From Multiplicimicrobium sp043718225 (GTDB taxonomy: Bacteria; Omnitrophota; Omnitrophia; Omnitrophales; Aquincolibacteriaceae): a stretch of 27,553 bases of DNA. Each line of letters opens with the position of its first letter. The stretch's first letter is position 1. The position numbers were made by a program, and so were the translations under genes. This document shows, in pieces, positions 13,800-21,711 of the stretch. The notes beneath the pieces were generated by a model. It was not told the DNA's origin. It worked only from the letters and a program-made list of their open reading frames with translations, and made no database searches. The stretch spans positions 1 to 27,553 of the forward strand of contig JAYSWD010000019.1 in the NCBI GenBank assembly GCA_043718225.1. The letters run 5' to 3'.

Positions 13800-15566
13800 T
13801 TAACCTATTTCAACGCGGTTGCGTCCGCTGTTTTTGGCGCGGTAAAGAGCTTCGTCGGCGCGTTTTGTGACTTTATCGGGAGAAGTTTCTTCTTTCCATA
13901 ATTCCGCCACACCCAAACTGATTGTTATCGGAATTTTTTTGCCTTCATAGTGAAACTGAAATTCTTCAACGCGCTTTCTCAGCGGTTCGGCAAAACGGGC
14001 TTGAACTTCCAGCCCGGTATAGCCCTCGACTAAAACAATAAATTCTTCACCGCCGTAGCGCCCCGCGCGAATCACGCCCCCCGCCACATTCAGCTCATTG
14101 AAATTTAATTCAATCAGGCGCGCAAGGTCTTTCAAAATCTGATCTCCCGCGTCATGACCGTGAGTATCGTTCACCTTTTTAAAAAAATCAACGTCAGTCA
14201 TGACCACCGAAAGTGCGCGTTTGCTTTTACTGCAGTGCGCAACGGATAAATCCAACAAACTGCGCATATGCCGAATGGTATAAAGGCCGGTCAAACCGTC
14301 GCGTGTCGCCAAACGGTACAAAATGCTTTGTTCGTTTTGACTGCGAAGAAATCCAATAATAATAGAAAATATAAAAAAAGTTACAATCAGCAAAAGCGGG
14401 TTAACGACCTGGTAAAATACATGCATCTTCCAAAAAATTAAAAAAGCGGCTCCTACCCAACCCGCAGCCGCCAAAAAAACACCGGCCCAGACCAAAACTT
14501 TGGAAGCGTTCCAAAACCAAAATCCCATCGCAATCGCAACCGCCAACAGCATCAGGGTGTTTTCCTGTCTGCTTGCCTCACGGATAAACTGATTCGTAAG
14601 AATACTGTTCATTATATTCGCGATCACACCGACGCCGGGAAAAACAGACTGCAAAGGCACACCCTTAATATCCGTTAAGCCTGAAGCCGTTACGCCGATC
14701 AATACGATTTTCCCTTTTAAATCTTCTGCCGTGACAACAGGCTTTTCGCCTTTCTTCACTGCCGAATAACTTTGCAGAACATCCCAATAAGAAAAATGTT
14801 TAAAACTTTTCTCCCAACGGTCAGCCCAATTGATCAGGATCATTCCCCGCCTATCCACGGGATACTTTTTTTGAATATTTTTTGAAGAAGTATCCGCTAA
14901 ATAGTCCTTTGCCACCTCAACACCAAGATATGCGTGCGTTTCATTTTTTTGGGTGATTTCAAGCTGTGCGTGCCTTGTGATTCCGTCCACATCGGGAGAA
15001 ATATTCACGTGTCCGATCCCGCGGAGATATTTCTCAATTTGAGGAATGGAATGCACCCAAATTTTATCTTCTCTTGAGTTTGCGCCGTCTTTGGTCAAGG
15101 GCGCGTCTTCAAGAACGGTTCCGGCATAAACATTTTTTGTTTTTGCTAGAGATTCGGAAAAGGCAGAATCATCAAATTGGTCCGGGCTCGGCTCGCTGAA
15201 AAAAGCATCGAAAACAACTGCGTGCGTCTGCCACTCATTTAAAATGCTGAGCAATGCGGCATGATAGCGGCGCGGCCAGGGCCATCGTCCGATTTTGTCG
15301 ATGCTGTCTTGGGCAATCTCAACATAAACAATTTTCGAGCTTGTCATTAAAGGCGGGCGGTGTCTGAAAAAAGCGTCAAGAAAGACAAGTTCAAGCCGCT
15401 GGATAAACGGTGCGGAAATCAATAGAAGATGGAGAAGCGTAATTAAAATGTAACCGGCAACCTGGAGGCGGCGATCCTGAAAAACAGCGCCAAAAGACAG
15501 CAACGTTGAATCGCCTTGTGCCTGGGGGGGAGATTTTAATCGTGCAAGAAAATTGAGAATCCGCAT
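13800..15566 (-). CDS. CHASE2-domain diguanylate cyclase
   Basis: The 588-residue membrane protein has a transmembrane helix at about 35-53. An extracytoplasmic CHASE2 sensor domain spans about 55-335 (WPWPRRYHAALL, GHVNISPDVDGITR, KGKIVLIGVTASGLTDI are typical). Three further transmembrane helices follow (about 339-411), then a cytoplasmic GGDEF domain. The active-site signature is GGEEF at 505-509, with DVDFFKKVNDTHGHDAGD upstream, so it should make cyclic di-GMP. The inhibitory I-site RxxD expected nine residues before GGEEF reads GGVI, so product inhibition through that site is unlikely. It starts 12 bases after the FecR-domain gene and is probably translated from the same transcript. Confidence 0.88.
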   Translation of the reverse strand: MRILNFLARLKSPPQAQGDSTLLSFGAVFQDRRLQVAGYILITLLHLLLISAPFIQRLELVFLDAFFRHRPPLMTSSKIVYVEIAQDSIDKIGRWPWPRRYHAALLSILNEWQTHAVVFDAFFSEPSPDQFDDSAFSESLAKTKNVYAGTVLEDAPLTKDGANSREDKIWVHSIPQIEKYLRGIGHVNISPDVDGITRHAQLEITQKNETHAYLGVEVAKDYLADTSSKNIQKKYPVDRRGMILINWADRWEKSFKHFSYWDVLQSYSAVKKGEKPVVTAEDLKGKIVLIGVTASGLTDIKGVPLQSVFPGVGVIANIMNSILTNQFIREASRQENTLMLLAVAIAMGFWFWNASKVLVWAGVFLAAAGWVGAAFLIFWKMHVFYQVVNPLLLIVTFFIFSIIIGFLRSQNEQSILYRLATRDGLTGLYTIRHMRSLLDLSVAHCSKSKRALSVVMTDVDFFKKVNDTHGHDAGDQILKDLARLIELNFNELNVAGGVIRAGRYGGEEFIVLVEGYTGLEVQARFAEPLRKRVEEFQFHYEGKKIPITISLGVAELWKEETSPDKVTKRADEALYRAKNSGRNRVEIG

Positions 15567-15578
15567 CCGTTGCGGATT

Positions 15579-16061
15579 TTACACTTCTTTGACTGTAACT
15601 TCAAACACTGTTCCGCGTACGCTTGTTGTGGAAGTCGGCGTACGAACCTGGAAAGAAGACTCACCTTTCAGTTTTTCGGCCTGGACGAGAACCTGGCCAA
15701 GAGCTAAATCAAGCAATGTTGTTTTATTTTCCTGCTTTTCATCGTAGCTTAACTGAGCAATACGCATCCATGTGTTGGGTTTGATATCGACTTTACCAGT
15801 GGAACCCTTTTCATCGAGCAAAATTACCGCGGTCGATTCTTTGCCGGTTTTGATTTCACCGCTTTCGTTCATTTTCATGCCCTTAACAGCCAATCTCCAA
15901 CTGTCATCAGGGGTAGCTTTGACTTGCACTTCTCCTGTTATGTCTTGAACTTCGGCAAAACGTTCTATACTACTTACGGCAGCTGACTGAGCGCAAAGTG
16001 GAGCAGACGAACTGGTAATAATCAACAGTAAGACGCTCAACAAAACACCTATGTGCTTCAT
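15579..16061 (-). CDS. Exported FecR-domain protein
   Basis: The 160-residue product has a signal peptide (hydrophobic 5-20, cleavage likely after CAQ or SAA) and a FecR domain covering the rest. The core is visible as ITGEVQVKATPDDSWRLA, IKTGKESTAVILLDEKGS and FQVRTPTSTTSVRGTVFEV. FecR domains of this free-standing type sit in the periplasm and often neighbour CHASE2 cyclases, as here, so the protein may feed an envelope signal to the CHASE2 domain of the next gene. GAGG lies eight bases before the ATG, and a strong promoter lies upstream. Confidence 0.85.
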   Translation of the reverse strand: MKHIGVLLSVLLLIITSSSAPLCAQSAAVSSIERFAEVQDITGEVQVKATPDDSWRLAVKGMKMNESGEIKTGKESTAVILLDEKGSTGKVDIKPNTWMRIAQLSYDEKQENKTTLLDLALGQVLVQAEKLKGESSFQVRTPTSTTSVRGTVFEVTVKEV

Positions 16062-16093
16062 AATAGAAACCTCGGTATTATTCTCATGTTTTA

Positions 16094-16122
16094 ATATTAC
16101 AATCCAGTAACTAAAAAGTCAA
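16094..16122 (-). promoter_or_regulatory. Sigma70-type promoter of the FecR-CHASE2-GGDEF operon
   Basis: The minus strand carries TTGACT (16117-16122), a 17-base spacer and TAATAT (16094-16099). Transcription would start near 16087, giving a leader of about 26 bases that contains the GAGG ribosome-binding site. Confidence 0.75.
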
Positions 16123-16140
16123 ATTAAGTATATTTAGCTC

Positions 16141-16824
16141 TCAAAAACTAGCAGCAGATATCATTTTTACACAAATTTTCGGGCAAAGCGATCGGATTTC
16201 GCATCCTCTACAGTCAGGCCGCCGCGCCACACAACGTTTCCGCCCATGCTTAATAATGAGATGCGTATAAAGAACCCAATCGCTTTCCTCAATCAGCTTC
16301 ATCAGCTCAAACTCAACTTTAACCGCATCATCCGAATTTGAAAATCCGAGCCGCCGGTTCACACGAATCATATGCGTATCGACCGTGAGCCCGGCAATAC
16401 CATAAAAGTTTCCTAATACTACATTGGCCGTTTTTCTTCCTACTCCCGGGATTTGAATCAATTCTTCCATTGTTCGCGGAACAATTTCTTCGTGCAGGCT
16501 TAAAATTAAGGCCGCGGCATCACGGATATTTCTGGCTTTATTTTTATAGAAGCCGGTTGAATGAATCAGCATTTCAAGTTCAGATAACTCAGCTTGCGCG
16601 TAATCAGACAGCTTGGGATATTTTTTAAAAAGAGCAGGCGTAACCAGGTTGACGCGTTTGTCCGTGCATTGAGCTGAAAGAATAGTGGCGACTAAAAGTT
16701 CCCATGCGCTGGAATAATTCAAGGCACAGCGCGCGTCCGGATAAGCTTTTTTTAAAGCTTTGATTATGACCCGCACCCTTTGTATTTTTTGAGCTTGTGT
16801 TTCCTTTGGCATGCTCAGTATCAT
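16141..16824 (-). CDS. nth: Endonuclease III
   Basis: This base-excision-repair glycosylase/AP lyase removes oxidised pyrimidines. The helix-hairpin-helix reads LIQIPGVGRKTANVVLGN, with the catalytic lysine at position 131 from this start. The catalytic aspartate follows at 149 in TVDTHMIRVNRRLG. A [4Fe-4S] cluster is bound by the C-terminal C-x6-C-x2-C-x5-C. The product is 227 residues from the ATG at 16824, which has AGGG four bases upstream. The frame is open to 16845, and an internal ATG at 16812 is a third choice. It diverges from the dehydrogenase gene across only about 54 bases, so promoters must be very compact. Confidence 0.92.
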   Translation of the reverse strand: MILSMPKETQAQKIQRVRVIIKALKKAYPDARCALNYSSAWELLVATILSAQCTDKRVNLVTPALFKKYPKLSDYAQAELSELEMLIHSTGFYKNKARNIRDAAALILSLHEEIVPRTMEELIQIPGVGRKTANVVLGNFYGIAGLTVDTHMIRVNRRLGFSNSDDAVKVEFELMKLIEESDWVLYTHLIIKHGRKRCVARRPDCRGCEIRSLCPKICVKMISAASF

Positions 16825-16878
16825 AATCCCTGCGCAAGAATTCATCCAGACATCTCAAGGTAAAGGTTTCTGAGAAGC

Positions 16879-17919
16879 ATGCAAAAAATGAAAGCAGTTA
16901 TTTTTCATAAAACCGGCGGCGTTAAAAATCTAAAATATACGCACGTCCCAAAACCCTGTCCCGGCCGGGGTGAGGTTTTGGTGCGCGTTAAAGCCTGCGC
17001 GTTAAACCATCTCGACCTTTGGATTTTGACCGGCGGAATTACGGCGACTATTTCCATGCCGCATATTTTAGGATGCGACATTGCCGGCATAGCTGAATCT
17101 TGCGGCCCGGGCGTTCGCGGAATCGCCGTGGGAAAACGGGTTATTGTTGCCCCCGGCATACAAGGCGGCAACTCTGCTTTTTATAAGGATGGGATTTGGG
17201 ACAGCCTTGCGCCGGGCTATCAAATTGTCGGATTCCAAAATAATGGCGGATACGCGGAATTTGCCAAAGTTCCGGCCCAAAATATTATTCAGGTTTCGGG
17301 CCGCCATTCATTCGAAGAATGGGCCGCCATACCGCTTGTTTTTTTAACCGCCTGGCACATGCTTGTCACGCATGCCAAACTTCAAAAAAGCGAAACTGTT
17401 CTCATTCAAGCCGCGGGAAGCGGCATCGGCAGCGCCGCAATCCAAATCGCGAACTATCTGGGGGCGAAAGTCATCACCACGGTCGGAAATGATTCAAAAA
17501 TAAAATTCGCGAAATCCCTGGGCGCAGATCATGTTATAAATTATAAGAAAAAAGATTTTTCTGCGGAGGTAAAAAAAATCACAAAAAACCTGGGGGTTGA
17601 TGTTGTTTTTGAACATATCGGCCCTGAAACGCTCACAAAAAGTTTGCTTTGTCTTAAAAAACGCGGGCGACTGGTTCACTGCGGTGTCACCTCGGGCGCT
17701 TTGGCGACACTTGATTTGAGGTATCTTTATTTCAATCAAATTCAAATTCAAGGGTCCTATATGGGCGGATTTAAGGAGCTTCAACACGTGATTCAACTGG
17801 TTGAAAAAGGTAAATTGAAACCGGTGGTTGACCGGATTTTTCCGCTGGCACAAGCCGCAAAAGCATTAAACCGCATGATCGCGCGTAAAAATTTCGGGAA
17901 GATTATTCTCGTCCCCTAA
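16879..17919 (+). CDS. Zinc-less medium-chain dehydrogenase/reductase
   Basis: This is a 346-residue member of the MDR (alcohol dehydrogenase/quinone oxidoreductase) superfamily. The N-terminal GroES-like domain has ACALNHLDLWI and LGCDIAG, and the Rossmann domain has the NAD(P)-binding AAGSGIGSAAIQIA at about 178-191. Close relatives carry four structural-zinc cysteines in the segment after PGI. Here that segment reads GGNSAFYKDGIWDSL with no Cys, so structural zinc is lost. The usual catalytic-zinc Glu position is Asp in GCD. It may therefore act as a zinc-independent reductase, for example on quinones or enones. GAGAAG precedes the ATG, and a second ATG three codons on is also possible. 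It is followed by a long shared terminator. Confidence 0.82.
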   Translation: MQKMKAVIFHKTGGVKNLKYTHVPKPCPGRGEVLVRVKACALNHLDLWILTGGITATISMPHILGCDIAGIAESCGPGVRGIAVGKRVIVAPGIQGGNSAFYKDGIWDSLAPGYQIVGFQNNGGYAEFAKVPAQNIIQVSGRHSFEEWAAIPLVFLTAWHMLVTHAKLQKSETVLIQAAGSGIGSAAIQIANYLGAKVITTVGNDSKIKFAKSLGADHVINYKKKDFSAEVKKITKNLGVDVVFEHIGPETLTKSLLCLKKRGRLVHCGVTSGALATLDLRYLYFNQIQIQGSYMGGFKELQHVIQLVEKGKLKPVVDRIFPLAQAAKALNRMIARKNFGKIILVP

Positions 17920-17959
17920 AAAAAACCGCGTAGGTTGCGTGCTCGCAACCTACGCGGTT
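17918..17959. terminator. Strong shared terminator of convergent genes
   Basis: A perfect 16-bp stem (17924-17939 with 17944-17959) closes the loop TGCT. The minus strand carries a run of eight T after it. It serves the DUF1189 gene and probably also the dehydrogenase gene. Confidence 0.85.
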
Positions 17960-17967
17960 GAGAATGG

Positions 17968-18780
17968 TTAGTTTGAAGACGCGGTAATTTTAGGCTGAAC
18001 GGCGATCGCGATTCCAAAATAAACCAGGCTCAAAATCAGCCCCGCTCCTGCTGGAAAAAAACGCGCGACAAGCGGCACATACTGAAAAATCCCAAAAATA
18101 AGCCCCACAGATAAAGCAAAGCTTGCGAGAACAAATAATTTTTCATAATCCAAGTTGCGCGGAACTGCCAGCTGAAGTAAAAACCCCAACAATCCGAAAA
18201 TTAAACCGGTCACCAACCGCATTATCAAACCAAAAATCAACATCGTGAGTAAAAATATACCGACGACTGCCCATTTAAATTTCTGATACAAAGTTTGAAT
18301 TTGTTTTCCGTCAATATGAAGCCGCGTATCTTTTTTAAAAGAAGCCTTAGTGCTATTTCCGGGGGCTCCGGGAATCATGCGCGCCTGAACGCCCTGGCGG
18401 GTTTTGGTATAGATCATGTTTGAAGTCACAAACACATTTACCGCGTCCATTTCTGAATCCGTAACGGTACTGCGTGAATCATCAAAGGCTATCAATGCGC
18501 CAAACTTTGGGTGGACCAAAGTGACAGGGCCGGGCTTGTCTAATTTCATGCCCGTCGCCGTCAAAGTGAATCCCGGCCATTCATTTTTTAGCCAATCGGC
18601 AAATGCGTTCGCTTGAGGCATAAAGGAGACGGCAAACACGGTCAAAGCCAGACAAAAAAGCGCTGAAAGATATAGGCTGTAAAGCACCGCCGTGCCAAAT
18701 TTTTCACCGCGCGCTTCTCTATAAATATTTAAATCAAATATAGAAAAAACAGGCGCGAGTAAAAAACGGGAAGCTTTCAT
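17968..18780 (-). CDS. DUF1189-like membrane protein
   Basis: The 270-residue integral membrane protein begins with a YREARGEKFGTAVLYSLY segment and a first transmembrane helix at about 30-54. A polar domain of about 110 residues with short beta-like pieces follows (MIYTKTRQG). Three or four helices come next, at about 168-190, 190-208, 217-238 and 243-263. This layout matches DUF1189, a family of unknown function found mostly in Gram-positive bacteria and a few deep-branching lineages. AAGGAG lies five bases before the ATG. It is separated from greA upstream by a 66-bp palindromic element. Confidence 0.7.
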   Translation of the reverse strand: MKASRFLLAPVFSIFDLNIYREARGEKFGTAVLYSLYLSALFCLALTVFAVSFMPQANAFADWLKNEWPGFTLTATGMKLDKPGPVTLVHPKFGALIAFDDSRSTVTDSEMDAVNVFVTSNMIYTKTRQGVQARMIPGAPGNSTKASFKKDTRLHIDGKQIQTLYQKFKWAVVGIFLLTMLIFGLIMRLVTGLIFGLLGFLLQLAVPRNLDYEKLFVLASFALSVGLIFGIFQYVPLVARFFPAGAGLILSLVYFGIAIAVQPKITASSN

Positions 18781-18803
18781 GACATCTCCTTTTGCTTTCC
18801 TTT

Positions 18804-18869
18804 GTCATCTGCGCGAGGGCGGAGATCCAGTCATGGAATTTTCTGGATTCTCGTCTGCGCGGGAATGAC
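18804..18869. repeat. GTCATTCCCG-type palindromic element, copy 1
   Basis: It starts GTCAT and ends GGGAATGAC, with GGAGATCCAG and CTGGATTCTCG as inner arms, so the whole 66-bp element folds on itself. It fills the gap between greA and the DUF1189 gene. Similar palindromes are scattered in many bacterial genomes. Confidence 0.7.
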
Positions 18870-18883
18870 AACGGTACAATTTA

Positions 18884-19357
18884 TTAATACGAAATTTTTA
18901 AGATTTTCATTTTAATCATGCCGGCCGGAACGCGGATTTCAAATTCTTCATCAAGTGCTTTTCCTAAAAGCCCTTTTCCTATTGGGGAGTTCACGGCGAT
19001 TCTCCCCAGGTCAAAGTCAGCTTCATCTTCCGCGACCAGCTTATAAGTAAATGTCTCTTTAACTTTCAGATTATGAACTTCCACAGTTGCGCCCAAAAAG
19101 GCTTTGTCTTTGGGAACATTGGAAGTATCCAAAATTTGCGCGCGGGAAAGCTTCTCTTCGAGCTGGGAAACGCGCGTTTCCAGGTGAGCTTTAGCTTCCT
19201 TCGCGGCGTCATACTCGGCGTTTTCCTTTAAATCACCGTGAGCACGGGCGACAGATAAAGCCTCGGTAACTTCCCTGCGCTTCGTACCTTTCAAGTACTT
19301 TAACTCTTCCACCATTTTGTCGTAACCTTCGCGACTCAAAAAGATTTTTTCAGCCAT
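18884..19357 (-). CDS. greA: Transcription elongation factor GreA
   Basis: This 157-residue factor binds RNA polymerase and stimulates cleavage of backtracked RNA. The N-terminal antiparallel coiled coil carries the acidic tip in ARAHGDLKENAEYDAAKEAK, with the Asp and Glu that coordinate the catalytic magnesium. The C-terminal FKBP-like domain ends in INSP-type AVNSPIGKGLLGKALDEEF. The frame extends five codons to a TTG, but the ATG at 19357 has GGAGGGG four bases ahead and gives the usual MAEKIFLSREGYDKM start. Confidence 0.95.
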   Translation of the reverse strand: MAEKIFLSREGYDKMVEELKYLKGTKRREVTEALSVARAHGDLKENAEYDAAKEAKAHLETRVSQLEEKLSRAQILDTSNVPKDKAFLGATVEVHNLKVKETFTYKLVAEDEADFDLGRIAVNSPIGKGLLGKALDEEFEIRVPAGMIKMKILKISY

Positions 19358-19425
19358 TTTCCCCTCCAACAAAAGGAATCATATTTTCAAAATACCAAGT
19401 CATGCAAATATTTTTATGTGTTACT

Positions 19426-19486
19426 GCGGTTGCGCTTCGCGTAGAGCAAAATAACACTGCGCGGTTGCGCTTTGCGCAGAGCCAAA
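19426..19486. repeat. Two tandem GGTTGCGC-type hairpins
   Basis: GCGGTTGCGCTTCGCGTAGA at 19426 and GCGGTTGCGCTTTGCGCAGA at 19461 are near-identical units 35 bp apart, each ending in an AGAGC(C)AAAA tail. They lie between the ThiF-like gene and greA. Confidence 0.6.
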
Positions 19487-19491
19487 AGGAC

Positions 19492-20511
19492 TCAGTTGCC
19501 GATCCAGCGTGAGTAGACACTCTTCGCGACACCCACATCCTCAGTTCCTTTTACAATCACCCGGCCGCTTTTAAAAAGCATCAATTCATAATCGGGAACT
19601 TTAACACGCGCAAAATCCGGGCTTATCTGGACAGACGTTTCACCCTTCCAATGCTGTTCTAACTTATCCCAGTCCAGTCCATGTCCCGCGGCGCTTTGAA
19701 TTTGAACCGCGTTTCTCCCGCAAAGCTTTAACACCTGTGCTTCTGGTTGATGATCGAGATGCGAAAAAACTCCGTCCTTGCAAGCGTCGCAACGCGTTTC
19801 CGCCACCGTTTCAGCTGAAACGCTTTTAAATTCGCCGCGCCATAGGTCAAAACTGAAAAGCTGCGCGGGAACTGCGGATGAGTCCGGTGTCAGAATCTGA
19901 ATTAACTGCGTAAATTGCATCGACGCGGCCATATGCGCCGCCGAAGCTAAAATTCCCGACCGGTCACATGTTTGCGCTTCTTGCGATCCCGGAACTTCAG
20001 GAAAAAGACATTTTAAACAGGGCCGCCCATCCGGCAAAACGGCATAAACCATGCCGCGCGTTTCAACCGCACCGCCGTAAATATACGGTATTTTATTTTT
20101 AACCGCGTAATCATTCAATAAATAACGTGTTTCAAAATTATCGGTCCCATCCAAAATCACATCGATGTCCCGCAGCAGATCGGAAATATTGCTAGCATTA
20201 AGATCTTCAATTACGGCTTCAATTTGAATGTCAGAATTAACCGATTTGAGATGTTTTTTTGCGGCCGTGGCTTTTGCCGATCCCTCACGCGCATCCTGTT
20301 CCGTAAATAGAACTTGCCGTTGCAGATTACTCCATTCGATCACGTCGCGGTCGATCAGGCGCAGGAAACCGATTCCCCCTCGCGCGCATAACTGAGCGGA
20401 AACCGTACCTAACGCGCCCACCCCAATAATTGCCACTCGCGCGGCGGATATTTTTTTTTGTCCGGCGGCGCCGATTTGAGGCAAAACAGACTGACGGCTG
20501 TAGCGTTCCAT
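19492..20511 (-). CDS. ThiF-family adenylyltransferase (HesA/MoeB/ThiF)
   Basis: This is a 339-residue E1-like enzyme, a second paralogue besides the rhodanese fusion. ATP site GVGALG (30-35), NLQRQ (62-66), DGTDN (121-125), zinc Cys pairs 165/168 and 241/244, and Cys182 in QTCDRSG are all present. A C-terminal extension (about 255-339, with DYELMLFKSGRVIVKGTEDV) replaces the rhodanese domain. It begins 3 bases after the mqnE stop and ends a run that opens with thiC. It may therefore activate ThiS for thiamine thiazole synthesis, although no thiS, thiG or thiH is in the window. The link to mqnE may be only transcriptional. Confidence 0.85.
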   Translation of the reverse strand: MERYSRQSVLPQIGAAGQKKISAARVAIIGVGALGTVSAQLCARGGIGFLRLIDRDVIEWSNLQRQVLFTEQDAREGSAKATAAKKHLKSVNSDIQIEAVIEDLNASNISDLLRDIDVILDGTDNFETRYLLNDYAVKNKIPYIYGGAVETRGMVYAVLPDGRPCLKCLFPEVPGSQEAQTCDRSGILASAAHMAASMQFTQLIQILTPDSSAVPAQLFSFDLWRGEFKSVSAETVAETRCDACKDGVFSHLDHQPEAQVLKLCGRNAVQIQSAAGHGLDWDKLEQHWKGETSVQISPDFARVKVPDYELMLFKSGRVIVKGTEDVGVAKSVYSRWIGN

Positions 20512-20514
20512 AAA

Positions 20515-21639
20515 CTAAGAACCTTTTCCGGCGGTTTGAGTTTCGCGGTCTTTGACTTGATAAGAACTGTCAACCATGCAGGGTTCGTACCCTGCGTCTT
20601 GAATCAAACGTTCCATTTCAGCGCGCGAAAGATCGACAGGCGTTTCACTCCCCGCGTCATGCATGATCTTCTCGTTCAGATTAAGGCCGCCCAAATCATC
20701 GCAACCGAAAGAAAGCGCGACCTGCGCGAATTTTAAGTCGGTTGTTGTCCAATGCGCTTTGATATGCGGCACATTGTCAAAAAGCAAACGTGATACCGCG
20801 AGCGCCTTTAAATCAAGCAAGCCTCCCGGTTCGCCGAGTTTTGCTAAGCGATTATTTTCCGCCTGATATGAAAGACAAATAAACGACTGAAAGCCTTTTG
20901 TTTTATCCTGCAGCGCGCGCAAACGCAAAACATGGTCGACACGGTCTTCATCCGATTCAATGTGTCCGTAAAGCATAGTGCAATTGGTTCTCAGCCCGAG
21001 GCCATGCGCTTTTTCGTGGATATCAAGCCATTCTTTGGCGGTGATTTTTTCGCGGCAAATTTTCTGGCGTGTTGTTTCGTCAAAGATTTCTGCGCCGCCC
21101 CCGGGCATGCCGTCGAGGCCCGCTGCGATCAATTGTTTGAGCACTTCTTCATGTGAAAGCTTACAGCGGACGGCGATATCATCAATTTCCGGCGCGGTTA
21201 AAGCTTTAATGTAAAGATCGGAGCGGATCGCGCGGATACGGCTAAACATGCCGGTGTAATAATCAATCATCAAATCAGGATGATGCCCGCCGACAATGTG
21301 AACTTCATTAATGCCCCATTGGTCCACGGCTTTACGAACTTTGGCTTCGATTTCATCCAACGTCAATGTGTATCCGCCCGCTTGGCCCGGCCTTCTGGAA
21401 AAAGAACAGAACATACAGCTTATACTGCAAACATTGGTGTGGTTAAGATGCAGATTAACCGAATAATAAACGTTGCGTCCGTTTAAACGCTGGCGCACGG
21501 TTTGTGCCAAAGCTCCGACTGCATGTAAATCGGGAGAACGGTAAAGGCGGACGCCGTCTTCGAAAGTCAGCCTTTCGCCCGCGACGACTTTTTCAGCGAT
21601 ATCCCGTAGGTCGGAATTTTTAAAAATGGAGTGAATCAT
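20515..21639 (-). CDS. mqnE: Aminofutalosine synthase (radical SAM, menaquinone pathway)
   Basis: The 374-residue enzyme carries the radical-SAM cluster motif Cys71-x3-Cys75-x2-Cys78 in LNHTNVCSISCMFCSF. The MqnE-type segments VGGHHPDL, KALTAPEID, GLDGMPGGGAEIF and TMLYGHIESDEDRVDH point to MqnE more than MqnC. It joins the enolpyruvyl-benzoate product of MqnA/MqnD-type steps to the adenosyl group of SAM to give aminofutalosine, so the cell makes menaquinone by the futalosine route. AAGG lies eight bases before the ATG, next to a palindromic element. The ThiF-like gene starts 3 bases after its stop. Confidence 0.88.
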   Translation of the reverse strand: MIHSIFKNSDLRDIAEKVVAGERLTFEDGVRLYRSPDLHAVGALAQTVRQRLNGRNVYYSVNLHLNHTNVCSISCMFCSFSRRPGQAGGYTLTLDEIEAKVRKAVDQWGINEVHIVGGHHPDLMIDYYTGMFSRIRAIRSDLYIKALTAPEIDDIAVRCKLSHEEVLKQLIAAGLDGMPGGGAEIFDETTRQKICREKITAKEWLDIHEKAHGLGLRTNCTMLYGHIESDEDRVDHVLRLRALQDKTKGFQSFICLSYQAENNRLAKLGEPGGLLDLKALAVSRLLFDNVPHIKAHWTTTDLKFAQVALSFGCDDLGGLNLNEKIMHDAGSETPVDLSRAEMERLIQDAGYEPCMVDSSYQVKDRETQTAGKGS

Positions 21640-21651
21640 TCTATTAACCTT

Positions 21652-21711
21652 GTCATTCCCGCGCAGGCGGGAATCTAGTCTGAATCCCCGCCTTCGCGGG
21701 GACTACGCTCA
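21652..21711. repeat. GTCATTCCCG-type palindromic element, copy 2
   Basis: GTCATTCCCGCGCAGGCGGG is followed by AGTCTGA...TCAGACT arms around CCCCGCCTTCGCGGGG. The far end overlaps the TGA stop of ispG, and the near end abuts the ribosome-binding site of mqnE. Confidence 0.7.

Noticed and set aside
16625..16858. Minus-strand ORF of 77 codons overlapping nth
   Set aside because: It is out of frame with the well-supported endonuclease III gene.
18804..18869. Terminator for greA
   Set aside because: The palindrome has no T run on the minus strand and matches a dispersed repeat type instead.
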